Source: Saccopteryx bilineata (Eukaryota; Chordata; Mammalia; Chiroptera; Emballonuridae). From it: a stretch of 64,000 bases of DNA. Both the position numbers and the translations under genes were made by a program. The notes beneath the pieces were generated by a model. It was given only the letters and a program-made list of their open reading frames with translations. It made no database searches and was not told the DNA's origin. The DNA lies in the NCBI RefSeq assembly GCF_036850765.1, contig NC_089493.1, positions 191,151,640-191,215,639 on the forward strand, read 5' to 3'. Positions 43,361 through 53,733 of the stretch are shown piece by piece. Numbering within the stretch: position 1 is the stretch's first letter; each line of letters starts with the position of its first letter.

Positions 43361-43689
43361 GGCAGAGGCAGACTCACTCTCCTGCTCCTCGGCCCCATCT
43401 TCTTAAAACAAGAGTCTTCGGGCTCCTTGCTGCTCCACCAGGAACCACCCTGCCCACCTCGGTTCACCGGTGAGGCCGGTCCTGAGCTCACCCATGACTC
43501 GGGGGGGTAATGCAAGGGTGATGAACAGCAGCATGCTGGTGGTGACTTCGGGGTCCCTGCTCCGGGCTCTAGGGACACTGCTCCAAAGGGGGATCCTCTG
43601 GGGCTGAACGGCTGAGGTGGGAACCATGCCCTCCAGAAGGACAGACAGAGGTGACTTCTCCAGCAGCCGACGCAGAAGGAGCACTACGA
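43361..43689. other. Intron, no feature recognised
   Basis: Unique-looking sequence ahead of a hAT element. Confidence 0.35.
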
Positions 43690-44020
43690 CAGGGGTCCCC
43701 AAACTTTTTACACAGGGGGCCAGGTCACTGTCCCTCAGACCATTGGAGGGCCGGACTATAAAAAAAACCATGAACAAATCCCTATGCACACTGCACATAT
43801 CTTATTTTAAAGTAAAAAAACAAAACGGGAACAAATACAATATTTAAAATAAAGAACAAGTAAATTTAAATCAACAAACTGACCAATATTTCAATGGGAA
43901 CTATGCTCCTCTCACTGACCACCAATGAAAGAGGTGCCCCTTCCAGAAGTGCGGCGGGGGCCGGATAAATGGCCTCAGGGGGCCACATGTGGCCCGCGGG
44001 CCGTAGTTTGGGGACCCCTG
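43690..44020. mobile_element. Non-autonomous hAT element, full 331-bp form
   Basis: CAGGGGTCCCCAAACT at the start and GTTTGGGGACCCCTG at the end. The roughly 150-base AT-rich centre ('aaataaagaacaagtaaatt') is missing from the 192-bp copies. Flanks CACTACGA and ACCTACGA are an eroded 8-bp duplication (6 of 8). It is in the opposite orientation to the copies at 47518 and 62830. Confidence 0.92.
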
Positions 44021-44029
44021 ACCTACGAT

Positions 44030-44600
44030 GTGCCTGTCTGGTATCTAACCTTCTCGACGGCCCTGCCAGGCCGGCATTATCATCCCATATTGTAGACGGG
44101 GAAACTGAGGCTCTGAGAGGGGAACGCCAATCCTCATGAACTCGGATGGCATCTTTGAAGGCTCTAGGAAAGTTGGGAAGAAGGCCTTCGGAGCCGGGAG
44201 GAATCGAGTTGCTGAGACTGTCCCATGATTCGGGGCCACAGGATTAGAAGGCAGGGGAAGAAGTCGCCAGGGAGATGCTAGTGGGGTGGAAACGCTACCC
44301 ACCCCCCGCCTGGCCTCCGGGGGCCCTGTGACCTGGCCTCCTGTCCCAGCACAGGGCAGGGCTGGGCCAGGGCACACCAGCCTGCGAGGAACCTTTGACC
44401 CATTCCGGCAAGGACGATGGTAACAACAGCTTGAATCTTTATTGAGCACTAAGTACATGCTAAGCACAGCGTGAAACACGTCAGTGCACGTGATTCGCGA
44501 GGCCCTGGCAAGCGGGTGCCGTTGTCCCCATTTGATGGGTGAACAAAGCGAGGCTCATCACAACACTTCCCCTGGGGCCAGGCAGCAAGCAAGGGGTGCA
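44030..44600 (-). repeat. Two reverse MIR copies with unique DNA between
   Basis: 'Ggggaaactgaggctctgag' at about 44098 marks the first. 'Ttattgagcactaagtacat' and 'tttgatgggtgaacaaagcg' at about 44438-44550 mark the second. Between them nothing is recognised. Confidence 0.6.
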
Positions 44601-44668
44601 GCTCAGGCAGCCTGATGGTTCATCTGAGCCCCTGTGCCCTAAAACCGCCCTCCACACTGCTTGTGGTC

Positions 44669-44684
44669 CAGGGGTCCCCAAACT
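44669..44684. repeat. Orphan hAT terminus-like word
   Basis: CAGGGGTCCCCAAACT stands alone, identical to the terminus of the 331-bp hAT family. It is followed by unrelated sequence, with no second end nearby. It could be a deletion remnant or chance. Confidence 0.35.
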
Positions 44685-44699
44685 CCAGGGTTCTCCTTG

Positions 44700-45309
44700 C
44701 AGCAGCTGCAAGAAATGCTTTGGGGGTTGGAGGGTGAGGACTGGAAGAATGCCTCTGAGCTGCCGATCTGGGAGATTCCTGGAGTCCTGCGCCCTGTGCC
44801 ATCTGTCGCCCTGGCTCTGGCTCCGTGCCAGGCGGTGCCCTCTGGAGCACTTTCAGGGGCTTTCCATGTTTCCTTTCCTCTGGCTGGTCAGGAACCTGCT
44901 CCCCGTGGATGGAGCCTCCTCCTTAGAGAAGCACAGAGGTGGAGGAGGGCCTGGTGTCAGCAGGGAAGGGGGACAGAGGAACAGGAGGGCGGGGCAGGGT
45001 GTGTGGCAGATGGGCCCGGAAGCAGGCTGGAGCCAGCTGCTCAGTTCCAACACTTGGAAGCGTCTCTTCCCATCATCTTCATTCAGCTCCATCTGCGGAT
45101 GGCTCATTTTGCATTTGAGGGAGGCCCCGGGTGTTCATTCCAGCGCCCAAGCTGTGATTAGGAAAGGCAGGAGCAATTGGGGGACCCCAGCCCTCATGGC
45201 AACGAAATACAGTGTTTCCAGACCCTCGTCTTGCGAGCCGGCTCCAGCTGCCACACGGGGAGTTCTCGCTCATCTGCAGCCTGGCTTCCCGTGCTGAGGC
45301 TGCCAGTTA
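44700..45309. other. Intron, no feature recognised
   Basis: GC-rich intron. The open frame of about 250 codons covering it has no domain or codon pattern suggesting a gene. Confidence 0.4.
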
Positions 45310-45600
45310 AGATGGTGTGGGTCATCCTGCCGCAGGAGTTGGATACATCTGGGTTTCTATTCCAGCTTTTCCATAGATCAGCTCTGTGACTTTGAGCCGG
45401 TCCCTCCGCCTCCCCTGAGAAGCAGAGGACTGTAGGGGTTAAGTGTACAGACTCCAAAGCAAGCCTACTGCAGCTCTGATCCCAGCTCCATGTACAAGCC
45501 CCTCGCTCCCTGTGACACATACCTTGGCCAAGTGACTCAACACCCCGGGGCCTCTCTCCTGAGCTGTGAATTGGGATTCCACCAGGTTCCACCTGAGGAG
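45310..45600 (+). repeat. Two MIR copies
   Basis: 'Cagctctgtgactttgagcc' and 'gccaagtgactcaacaccc' each mark a MIR core, about 140 bases apart. Confidence 0.6.
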
Positions 45601-45619
45601 TGTTCACAGGTTGTCTGTC

Positions 45620-46110
45620 ACAAATTCATTCACTGAAACACTTGGTACATAGTAAGTGCTCAAACATGTTAGGCACTCTTAGGGCACGATGAGCATTTTC
45701 TGGAATGAGTATGGAGAAACTGCAGTCAGCAGTTTTCTCTCCCAAAGACGTGAACATTGTGGAGCCATCCCAGAGCCCCAGGTGTGACCTGGAGGAGTGA
45801 CAACAGGCAGCCTTCCTTCCCTTACCTCCTCCTCTCCTGCCTGGCCCAAGCATTCTTCATGCGAGTCGTGCCGTAAGCATTTACTGAGGTCCCTGTCATG
45901 TGTCAACCTTTGTGCTTGGGGTTAGGTGCTCGGCATTACACAATGTGGGTCCTGTCCTCTCAGGGACAAGCAAGTACAGATTGTGAGATGTGCTGGCTGG
46001 GGGAATGTAGTATTTGAGCAGTAGGACCATTAGAAAGAAGAGCATTGCCGGAAAGAGGGAACAGTTTGTGCAAAGGCCCTGAGGTGGCAACATAGCCAAG
46101 GAACGGGAAG
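45620..46110 (-). repeat. L2 LINE fragment (reverse)
   Basis: 'Catttactgaggtccctgtc' and 'gtgcaaaggccctgaggtgg' are reverse L2 signatures. A small L2 3' end ('acatagtaagtgctcaaaca') lies at its left edge. Confidence 0.6.
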
Positions 46111-47099
46111 AAAGTCAAAGTGGATGGGCTGGAGTGAGAGAGGAAGAATGGAAATAAATAAAGTTGGATAAGGAGCCAGGGGTCAAAACCTTGGGGTGGG
46201 GATGGGGTGAGTTGCAGTCACAATGAGAAATTCGGGCTTAATCTGAGTTTTCTAGCATAAAGGTGTTAGGAAGTTGAGTGAGAAGACACAGGTAAAGTAC
46301 TTGGAAAAGCATCTGGCTAATTGTTAGCCTTTATTATGGCTACTCCTGGTCTTTCTGCATTCAGTACTGAAGCTGTCTCTTGTCTGCTAGCAAATTACAG
46401 ACTTTCTGCTTTAGGAGCGTGCACTGTGCCCAAGGACACGCAGACTCGGCTCTGCCCCCCACCCCCTTGCAGGCTGTATAACTTGGCCAAGTCCCCTTCC
46501 TTCCCTGGATTTGTATAAAATGACTGTATTGCATCCCCTGCCCAGGTGCTACAACGATGAACCTCAAAGTAAAATGCCATGCTCAGAGCTGCTCATTATT
46601 TAAACTGCTCTGGCCATTGAAGGTCAGAAGGTTCACGTTGGCTGGGACCTCGGGGCGGGGCGGGGGGGGCTGTATTCCGGCTGCATCATTGAACAGGTGA
46701 GACTCTGGGCTCTCCTGCAGGAAAAGGTCAGAGCGGGGGGGGGGGGGGGAGCCGACAGAGCAGCCCCACCCAAGGTCTTGGGAGGACTCTCAGTGTGACC
46801 TTGACTGCGCCGTCAGGGAAGCTGCCATCCCAGCAGCTTGTGTAGCCCCCAGGACCAGCTGGGAGCAAGCCGGGGGCTGCCATCTGACCCACCTGTGCGT
46901 TTCCCAGAGACAGACAGCTGAGTGCTGACTCAGGGAACTGAAACCCTAATGGTCCCCAAGTCTGTGAGGATGTTCTAATGAGCTGGAAAAAGCGCAAACA
47001 GAAATCCTTCCGGGCACCAGCTGAGACACACAAACCTAATAAAATAAAACAAAGCACTTCGACATCCAAGAGTCGCTTAAAACCCAGAAATTGTAGAGC
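46111..47099. other. Intron with G-runs
   Basis: A G-run of about 15 lies at about 46736-46750. A MIR tail may lie near 46290-46340. Otherwise unassigned. Confidence 0.4.
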
Positions 47100-47215
47100 G
47101 ATGTGTGGAGCTGTGTCTTGTTAGCCCCTGATAGGCTGGGTGGCCTTGAACCGGTCTCCTCTCTCCTCCTCCGAGGGCCTCAGTGTCTCCATCTGGGAAA
47201 TACGGGGATTGGAAA
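47100..47215 (+). repeat. MIR fragment
   Basis: 'Gggtggccttgaaccggtct' and 'gggcctcagtgtctccatct' fit a diverged MIR. Confidence 0.5.
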
Positions 47216-47517
47216 AGACGGGTCCCTACGTCCCCTTCCGCTTTGGCTCCCAAGGGACGGGCTTTGGTTCTGAGTATTCCTCAGTGCGCACCCGCCTGGG
47301 CTAGGCAGCACCTGTACTGGGCCCCTTGTCTGATCTCTCTTGGGGGGTCCTCCTCGCGGTCCCCCGTCCCATCTCTCCTCCGGACAGCGTCCACTGTCAT
47401 GCTAGATGGGCTGAGTTCCTCTCTGGCCACCTAACCTCCTTTCACAACATTTGACAGGGGTAGAGAGAGAGGCACCGTTTTCAAAATTTGGCCGTGGCCC
47501 CCAAGCATCGTGTATGC

Positions 47518-47848
47518 CAGGGGTCCCCAAACTACGGCCCGCGGGCCGCATGCGGCCCCCTGAGGCCATTTATCCGGCCCCCACCGCACTTCTGGAAGGG
47601 GCACCTCTTTCATTGGTGGTCAGTGAGAAGAGCATAGTTCCTATTGAAATACTGGTCAGTTTGTTGATTTAAATTTACTTGTTCTTTATTTTAAATATTG
47701 TATTTGTTCCTGTTTTGTTTTTTTACTTTAAAATAAGATATGTGCAGTGTGCATAGGGATTTGTTCATAGTTTTTTTTATAGTCCGGCCCTCTAACGGTC
47801 TGAGGGACAGTGAACTGGCCCCCTGTGTAAAAAGTTTGGGGACCCCTG
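47518..47848. mobile_element. Non-autonomous hAT element, full 331-bp form
   Basis: CAGGGGTCCCCAAACT to GTTTGGGGACCCCTG, flanked by a perfect 8-bp duplication GTGTATGC at 47510-47517 and 47849-47856. It has the full AT-rich centre. With a perfect duplication and intact ends, it is one of the best preserved copies here. Confidence 0.96.
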
Positions 47849-47856
47849 GTGTATGC

Positions 47857-48254
47857 TGTGCTTATGTAAGCGACCGCGCTAATCCTACAGTTATTTTGCA
47901 TTTATGGCAAATCACCTACAAAGTGGGGTTTCCTCCTCAGCACTTAACGTAGCTGTCTCTTGCCCTCACCCTATGTCCCCTGGTCACTCTTTCTCGCAGT
48001 AGTTTCCTCTGTGTTCGGCCCTCTCCACCTCCTTCTCCCTCTCACCTCTCTCCCTTCCTCTTCGTCCCTCTCTCCGCTCCTCCCTTTCTGCCTGTCTCTC
48101 CCTAACCGTCCATCCTTCTCACAAGAGGAGGTCCCCCCTCGGGGACCCAGTAGCCAGGCCGAGCCCCTTGTACGAGACGGACGGACATCCCTGCTCTCCG
48201 GCGGGCAGGAGCCCGGCCTCCCGGCTGGAGCGTGGCATCTGCCGCAGGTCTGTT
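47857..48254. other. Intron, pyrimidine-rich
   Basis: C/T-rich tract at about 48000-48120. No exon or repeat was recognised. Confidence 0.35.
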
Positions 48255-48400
48255 TCCACGTACAAAGGGCATCGGTAATTAATGTGGGCAATGATCAAGG
48301 AGCCAGAGAGGTGTTTATGCTCCTTGAGGGCTGCGATGCAACACCCATAACATTTAATGTGGTGCACTGACATTTAAATGTCAATTAACGAGTCCCCGTT
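48255..48400. promoter_or_regulatory. Candidate intronic enhancer segment
   Basis: Repeat-free, with 'tcggtaattaatgtgggcaa', 'cataacatttaatgtggtgc' and the 14-bp perfect palindrome GACATTTAAATGTC at 48369-48382, followed by 'aattaacg'. The dense TAAT/ATTA content resembles conserved developmental enhancers. Inference only. Confidence 0.35.
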
Positions 48401-48647
48401 CTGCTTGGCCGGCTCCTAGCTCCTCCGATGCACGCTGCCCTCCTGTCTGCCTCACCAGCCCCGCTGGGGGCTGTTGGCGTGCGGATGGCCAGGCAGCCAC
48501 GACAGGGGTGGGCAGGGTCGGAACGGACGGAGGCGGCCATGAGGGCCTCCCAGGCACGGCCGACAGCAGGGTGGTGCCAGGCTGGGAGCACGGACGAGCG
48601 GGGCGTTGGCTGCAGCCTGTGTCCATGAAGGGGCTCGCGGGGGCAAA
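48401..48647. other. Intron, GC-rich
   Basis: CpG-moderate stretch ahead of the SPIN-like element. No feature recognised. Confidence 0.35.
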
Positions 48648-48655
48648 GACTAGAG

Positions 48656-48806
48656 CAGCGGTTCTCAACCTGTGGGTCGCGACCCCGGCGGGGGTCGAAC
48701 GACCAAAACACAGGGGTCGCCATATTTTCCGATGGCTTTAGGCGACCCCTGTGTTTTGGTCGTTCGACCCCCGCCGGGGTCGCGACCCACAGGTTGAGAA
48801 CCGCGG
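48656..48806. mobile_element. SPIN-type hAT MITE, near-perfect hairpin
   Basis: Begins CAGCGGTTCTCAACCTGTGG, the terminus typical of SPIN (Space Invader) hAT elements. The left arm (48656-48721) and right arm (48741-48806) are inverse copies over 66 bases with one mismatch seen, at 48805. They enclose a 19-base loop. A perfect 8-bp target duplication GACTAGAG lies at 48648-48655 and 48807-48814. It has no coding capacity. SPIN elements are known to have spread horizontally among tetrapods, including bats. Confidence 0.93.
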
Positions 48807-48815
48807 GACTAGAGG

Positions 48816-49060
48816 CAGCATTTGACCCCCTCCCCTCTTGCCCCTGTCCCTCCAGGGCACTGCCTAAAGTTTACTTGTGTGCTTACCCCTCGGGCACAGA
48901 GCCTCTGCCTGTGTGGCCGGTTGCCCCCCTCACCAGCCCGGGAGCTTTGGAGGCTGGAGTCCATGTCTGAGTCATCTCTCCACTGCCCGTGGGGCGCAGG
49001 TACCCAGTGCCTGGCCTGGCACACGGTTGGGACACAAGCGTGGGCCATTCAGTTCAATGC
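48816..49060 (+). repeat. L2 LINE 3' region
   Basis: 'Cccagtgcctggcctggcac' near 49000 with upstream L2-like sequence. Diverged. Confidence 0.5.
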
Positions 49061-49069
49061 CATACTTAA

Positions 49070-49702
49070 CACATGGTTGACCGGCAGTTTTACACAGAAG
49101 TTATCTCATGTCACCGGCTATTTTTTCGTCATTGGATATGAAAGTGAAACAATCTAAATAAACTTCAGCATACTTTATTTATACATAATGAATTTAAATG
49201 AAACGTCTATATCTGCTACATATTATCTTTTATACATATTATAGATTTTAGTAAATTTTTTTTGGTGCGGTATACCGTACAGCAATCACCAACGTGTAAG
49301 GGTACACATGTTTTGCAAATAGATCTGGTTTCACTGCGCTTTCCTTTTGAAACACACACTTTACACGTTCTGGTTGGATTGAACATGACGAAGAAAGATT
49401 TTACGGTATCCTGGATATGTGTGTTCAAACTGCGAGCAATTAGGAGATAGTCCAAGTTAAGATGGCTGGACACTGTGGTTGTTTTTCGTTTACCGTTCCT
49501 TTGAGTTTGCGGTCTCACGCCTGGAGGAGTGGGAAGAAAAAGAGTCCGCGTGAGAATATAGAACAGTGTGCTGGTTTTTGAACTTCAACCCTCAGGGCAA
49601 AGAGTCACAAGTACAATCATCCTACATGACCCTGTGTTTCAAAAATCGAAGTAGCCAGTGCAAGTGCAAACACGAGTTAACTCGTGAGCGGCCAACAGCG
49701 TG
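49070..49702 (-). mobile_element. piggyBac-type transposon relic
   Basis: TTAA at 49066-49069 is followed by CACATGGTTGACCGGCAG, which resembles the CAC-type ends of bat piggyBac elements. The other end, read inward on the minus strand, is CACGCTGTTGGCCGCTCACG. It carries the 16-bp subterminal palindrome CACGAGTTAACTCGTG (49671-49686) and is bordered by TTCA at 49703-49706, a possible mutated TTAA. At about 633 bp it is too short to be autonomous. The interior keeps the transposase C-terminus (49216-49518), which suggests internal deletion. The right boundary is less sure than the left. Confidence 0.7.
49216..49518 (-). pseudogene. piggyBac transposase C-terminal remnant
   Basis: The open frame of about 100 codons holds the piggyBac cysteine-rich C-terminal domain. 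Residues 47-88 (bases 49255-49380) read NPTRTCKVC, KGKRSETR, then CKTC, VPLHV and YRTKKN. The cysteine spacing C52-x2-C55-x12-C68-x2-C71-x7-C79 matches the family's zinc-binding pattern, which helps bind the transposon ends. Two expected ligands are changed: a Cys is replaced by His75 and the His of the usual YHT is Arg84. The DDD catalytic core is absent. The frame ends about 12 codons past the usual terminus. This is a decayed fragment, not a working enzyme. Confidence 0.8.
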
Positions 49703-49880
49703 TTCATTTACTGAGTTCACACTGTGTGGCAGGATGTCTCCTTGGAACGGAGGCCAAAAATGATTAGGACTCAGCCCCGACCCCAAGGAGTGGATTGTGC
49801 TTTCAAAGACAAACGGAAAAGGCTGAAATAAGTGGAAGCCCAGAGCAGAGGCGGCTGGCTCAGCGGAGGTCACAGGGAGG
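49703..49880 (-). repeat. L2 LINE fragment (reverse)
   Basis: 'Tcatttactgagttcacact' and 'gtgtggcaggatgtctcctt' match the reverse L2 3' end. It starts right at the piggyBac boundary. Confidence 0.55.
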
Positions 49881-50079
49881 GCCCCCCCCAGGGGAGCGCA
49901 CACAGAGCAGAAACCCGAACAGTAAGTGTGCGTCAGGAAGCAGAGGGGAGTCTGGGTGGAGGGCCCAGCCCCTGGCAGGGCGAGCCTAGGAGTGCACGGT
50001 GACCGGGGATGGATGAGCGGACAGAGACAGGGGATGCACCGGCTCCATCCTGAAACGCGTCCCCAGGGGCCACGCGGCT

Positions 50080-50225
50080 GCATGGGGCTCTGCCGCCGGC
50101 CCTCGAGCTCCATGAGCACCGGGACCTCGTCTGTCTTGCTCGTGACTGTATTCCCAGTGGCAGGAAGAGCACTTGACGCGTAGCGGGCGCCTGATAAACG
50201 TTCGTTGGGTGAATAAATAAATGTT
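50080..50225 (+). repeat. L2 LINE 3' end
   Basis: 'Gagctccatgagcaccggga', 'actgtattcccagtggcagg', then 'gggtgaataaataaatg'. A clear L2 end. Confidence 0.7.
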
Positions 50226-51342
50226 GTCTTCTCTGGCCTCCCTTCCCTTGTCCAGGTCCCCCAAAGAGCAGTGGGTCCCTGCAAGTGCATTTATTTTGCA
50301 AAAGCCCTTTCCCAAAGCCAGGCATCCCATGGGCATCCCATTCCCTCATCCCTGCACACCCTCTACCAGCCCCTGAACTCCCATGTCTGAGAACGACACG
50401 CTCCATTTTCTCAACAACAAAAAAAAATTTGTGCCTTTCAACCAGCACAAATTTGCATTTTAAGTTTCCTGGAATTATAGTACAGAGGAATCCGTCTCCC
50501 CGAGACCCGGGCTCTCAGCTGCAGCTGCAGAATGGAACGCAGCAAGTGGGATGGACGTCTGCCCGGAGTGGGTTGACACCCTGGAGTCACACACGGGACC
50601 ATCTAGTCCCGTGGCTCCCTGCAGACCCCGGTCCCGAGGCAGGTGTCATCGTCTCCGCCACTCTGGAAAGGGAGCCCAAGGCCTGAAGCGCCAGGTTTCT
50701 AGACTGCCAGTTTGATATCTGGAGGCATTTCTCATCCCCACCCACACCCTCCCACAGCCCCCAGACTTGGGCCCGGCTGGAGACTTGTTAAGAGAGCCTA
50801 AGAGCTTCCCTCCCCCGTCCACCGGTCTCACCCGCACTCTTGGTGAGGAGTAGCCCAGAGCGGAGGTGACTGTTGACGTGGCAGCCTGCTGCTCTCCACG
50901 GTGGCCGGGGCACCATCTGCAGTGCCTGACCGCGCAGGCGACCGTGGTGAAAGGGACAAGGCTCGTGATTGTTCCGACTGGATCAGTCAGTTGCTCAGTT
51001 TGTTGGAATTGCATCCCCGGTGGTCGCTAGTGATGGAACTACACAGGCTTAGGGTCCTGCATCTGATTGTTACAGCCCTGATGTCACCTGACCATGTGCA
51101 GGGCTTCCTCGCCTGTCCTTCCCTAACACCTCACACCCAGCCTGGGGTTTCTAAGGCAAGGGGCTCTCTGCATTAAACATTTGGCATCAGTGATGCAGTA
51201 ACAGTTTTCCCTGGTCTCCCTTGATTATATCTTGTCTGGGGAGGCATGTGAAGGCCTGTGCACACAGGTTAGAAGAGGTTTTATGACTTGGGGTGGAAGG
51301 TTCCCATCCTAACAGATCCCTGCCCACAAACGCCAGTCTTAC
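50226..51342. other. Intron, no feature recognised
   Basis: No repeat, exon or RNA gene was recognised. A short (GCTGCA)n-like word occurs near 50518. Confidence 0.4.
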
Positions 51343-51391
51343 ACACACACACATGCACGCACACGCACACACACACACACACACACACACT
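51343..51391 (+). repeat. (CA)n microsatellite
   Basis: About 24 CA-type units with TG/CG interruptions. Confidence 0.9.
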
Positions 51392-52289
51392 CAGAGAGTC
51401 CCCACCCATACCTACCCCCACCCTTCATCACAATGTCACACTGTGAACACATCAAGGAGTGGATGCAGGACAAAGGTCCACTGATCTCTGACAGCAGCTA
51501 ATTGAAATGAGGAGCCCACGCCCCACGACACCCCAGTGGTCATCACAGATGCAGGGAGAAATCACTTGGCCTTCTATGAATGATTGGTTTATTTTATCAT
51601 TTCTGAGTCCTGTAGCTGTGTGTGTTGCATTAGGCACATTGCATATTTACACCCAAGGCAACGCGAAGGACATATGACAGACTAGACTGGTGTTCTACGG
51701 GTGTCCAAATATTGTAGCTCGTCTTTTCTTATTATCCCATCCCTGCTTCGATGTCCTCGACATGTCCCTAAGGGTCCTGGAGGGTACATTGAGGGCAATG
51801 ACATTTATTTGAACAGCGTCTTTCCACTGAGAGCTCAGTTGGGCTTCCCGGGCTGTAGCCAGTGGGTTGGCACTGACTGTGGTCCTGAAACAGCATTGAA
51901 ACCAGGATGAATTGCTGGGGGGCACAGATAAGAACTCAAGATTCGTGGGTTCTCCCTACTTCCCCCACCTGTTGATCCACACTCTCTCTTCAGAGATGTG
52001 GCTTGTGAGTCTGTATCTTTCAAAGGACCTCAAATAATTCCCCAGCCCAGGCACGAGCACCACTGAGCTAGCGAGGACATCACATTGCTCCTCACCCTCG
52101 GAGACGGAGGGGCGCCTGACCAACCTCCCCCAGATTTGTGGTGGAAGGTTCCCATCCTAACAGACCCCTGCACGTGGTTTCTCATTACCTTTGTTTTTTT
52201 ATTTTTACCAGACTTCTTTTCCTGTTTATGCTCTTACAGAACAAACAGACCGTTTATACTTATATTGTTGCTGCCTCGTGTCTTAGGAA
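51392..52289. other. Intron with a 21-base repeated phrase
   Basis: The phrase 'gtggaaggttcccatcctaa' occurs at both 51292 and 52140, followed in each case by 'cagatccctg' or 'cagacccctg'. These may be two members of an unidentified repeat. Nothing else was recognised. Confidence 0.4.
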
Positions 52290-52470
52290 AATCATCTGGT
52301 TTCATTCATTCAATAAGTGTTTGCACCAGTTATACTTATTAAGGTTTTATTTTCATTTGACAGGGACAAAAAACTCATAAGGCCCAGGGAGACTGAGGGA
52401 TTTGTTTCTGACTTAGCCTATAAGAAACAGAATCAGGAATTCAACCTGAGTTACCTGGCTCCATGTCCTG
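52290..52470 (-). repeat. MIR/L2-type fragment (reverse)
   Basis: 'Ttcattcattcaataagtgt' followed by 'ggcccagggagactgaggga' and 'aggaattcaacctgagttac'. Confidence 0.5.
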
Positions 52471-52794
52471 TGCCCTTTTCATAGACCAGAGCTCTGTGCC
52501 TGGAGTGCACTGTGCCCCCTCCTTTCTCTCCCTTTCTTGCCCCTCCCCCCCAAGTGCAGGCTGCAGAGGAAATTAACATTCAGGGCACATTCTGCTCCCT
52601 CTGATCCCCTTAGAGAGAACAGCCTCTGCCTGCCAATTAGTGACGTCCGGATCTTTATTAGAGATGGGGACAGCACGTTCCACTTGTGCAAACGCCCTTG
52701 TATGAGTAAGCAGCCATGGGCCAGGGCACTGGTCCTCCCCATCGCACCCCACCCAGAGCTCCTATGGGGGTGTCTTGGCACCCCCATGCTGCTT

Positions 52795-52930
52795 TAGTCC
52801 ATGCTGGAATCAATAGCTATTTATTAAGCCTTGTTCGGGGTCTGCACAGGGACACATACTACTTCTGCCTAAGAGAGCCCAGAGCCTAGTGGAGGCTGTG
52901 GCTAGAGAGAGGAAAGAACTTACACAGGCC
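52795..52930 (-). repeat. L2 LINE fragment (reverse)
   Basis: 'Atagctatttattaagcctt' to 'gagcccagagcctagtggag' fits a reverse L2. Confidence 0.5.
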
Positions 52931-52984
52931 CTCTGCTCTTTTTGAAACACTCACAGTTTCTATTTATTACTCCCTCCCCCAAAA

Positions 52985-53300
52985 AAGTAGACAAGGAAAA
53001 GAATTAACATTTGATAACAACATCTGTGTGCCAGGCACTGCCAGCCACTTTATATGCATTATCCCATTCAAATCTATTAATCATATACGGGAAGCAGTAT
53101 GCCATTTGTTTCAAAGCAGGTTATTTTAAGTAGCGAAATCTAGGCTTGTGATCCTGGCCCAGCCACTTTGTCCCGGCGAGACCTTGTGTCATCACATTCT
53201 TCATCTGCAAAATGGGAGGAAATGATGTCTGTTGGGAGAGGTAATTAGACCATGTATTTAGATCCCAGAGCCTTATCTCCACTTGACACAGCAAAGTGTT
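52985..53300. repeat. Reverse MIR followed by forward MIR
   Basis: 'Ctgtgtgccaggcactgcca' and 'atgcattatcccattcaaat' mark the reverse copy. 'Catcttcatctgcaaaatgg'-like sequence at about 53199 marks the forward one. Confidence 0.6.
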
Positions 53301-53380
53301 AAGATGCCTAACATTTAAGAAAATGAGACAAATGAGACAAATGCTGGATAGATGTTGGCAACAATTAAAAACAATGTATA

Positions 53381-53719
53381 GCCTGAGCAGGCGGTGACGC
53401 AGTGGATAGAGCGTCGGACTGGGAGGCGGAGGACCCAGGTTCGAGACCCCAAGGTTACCAGCTTGAGTGTGGGCTCATCTGGTTTGAGCAAAAGCTCGCC
53501 AGCTTGGACCCAAGGTTGCTGGCTCAAGCAAGGGGTTACTCGGTCTGCTGAAGGCCTGCGGTCAAGGCACATATGAGAAAGCAATCAATGAACAACTAAG
53601 GTGTTGCAACGAAAAACTGATGATTGATGCTTCTCATCTCTCCGTTCCTGTCTGTCTGTCCCTGTCTCTCCCTCTCTCTGACTCTCTCTCTCTGTCTCTG
53701 TAAAAACAAACAAACAAAC
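53381..53719 (+). mobile_element. tRNA-headed bat SINE, full length
   Basis: Starts gcctgagcaggcggtgacgc with a tRNA-like head, B box 'ggttcgagacc' near 53440, and 'ctgctgaaggcctgcggtca'. The tail is (CT)n then (CAAA)n. A perfect 14-bp duplication AAAAACAATGTATA lies at 53367-53380 and 53720-53733. Same family as the older copy at 33656. Confidence 0.93.
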
Positions 53720-53733
53720 AAAAACAATGTATA

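Noticed and set aside
44539..45297. Open frame of about 250 codons on the + strand
   Set aside because: No domain was recognised, the composition is that of GC-rich intron, and part of it overlaps MIR sequence. Chance is likely at this GC content.
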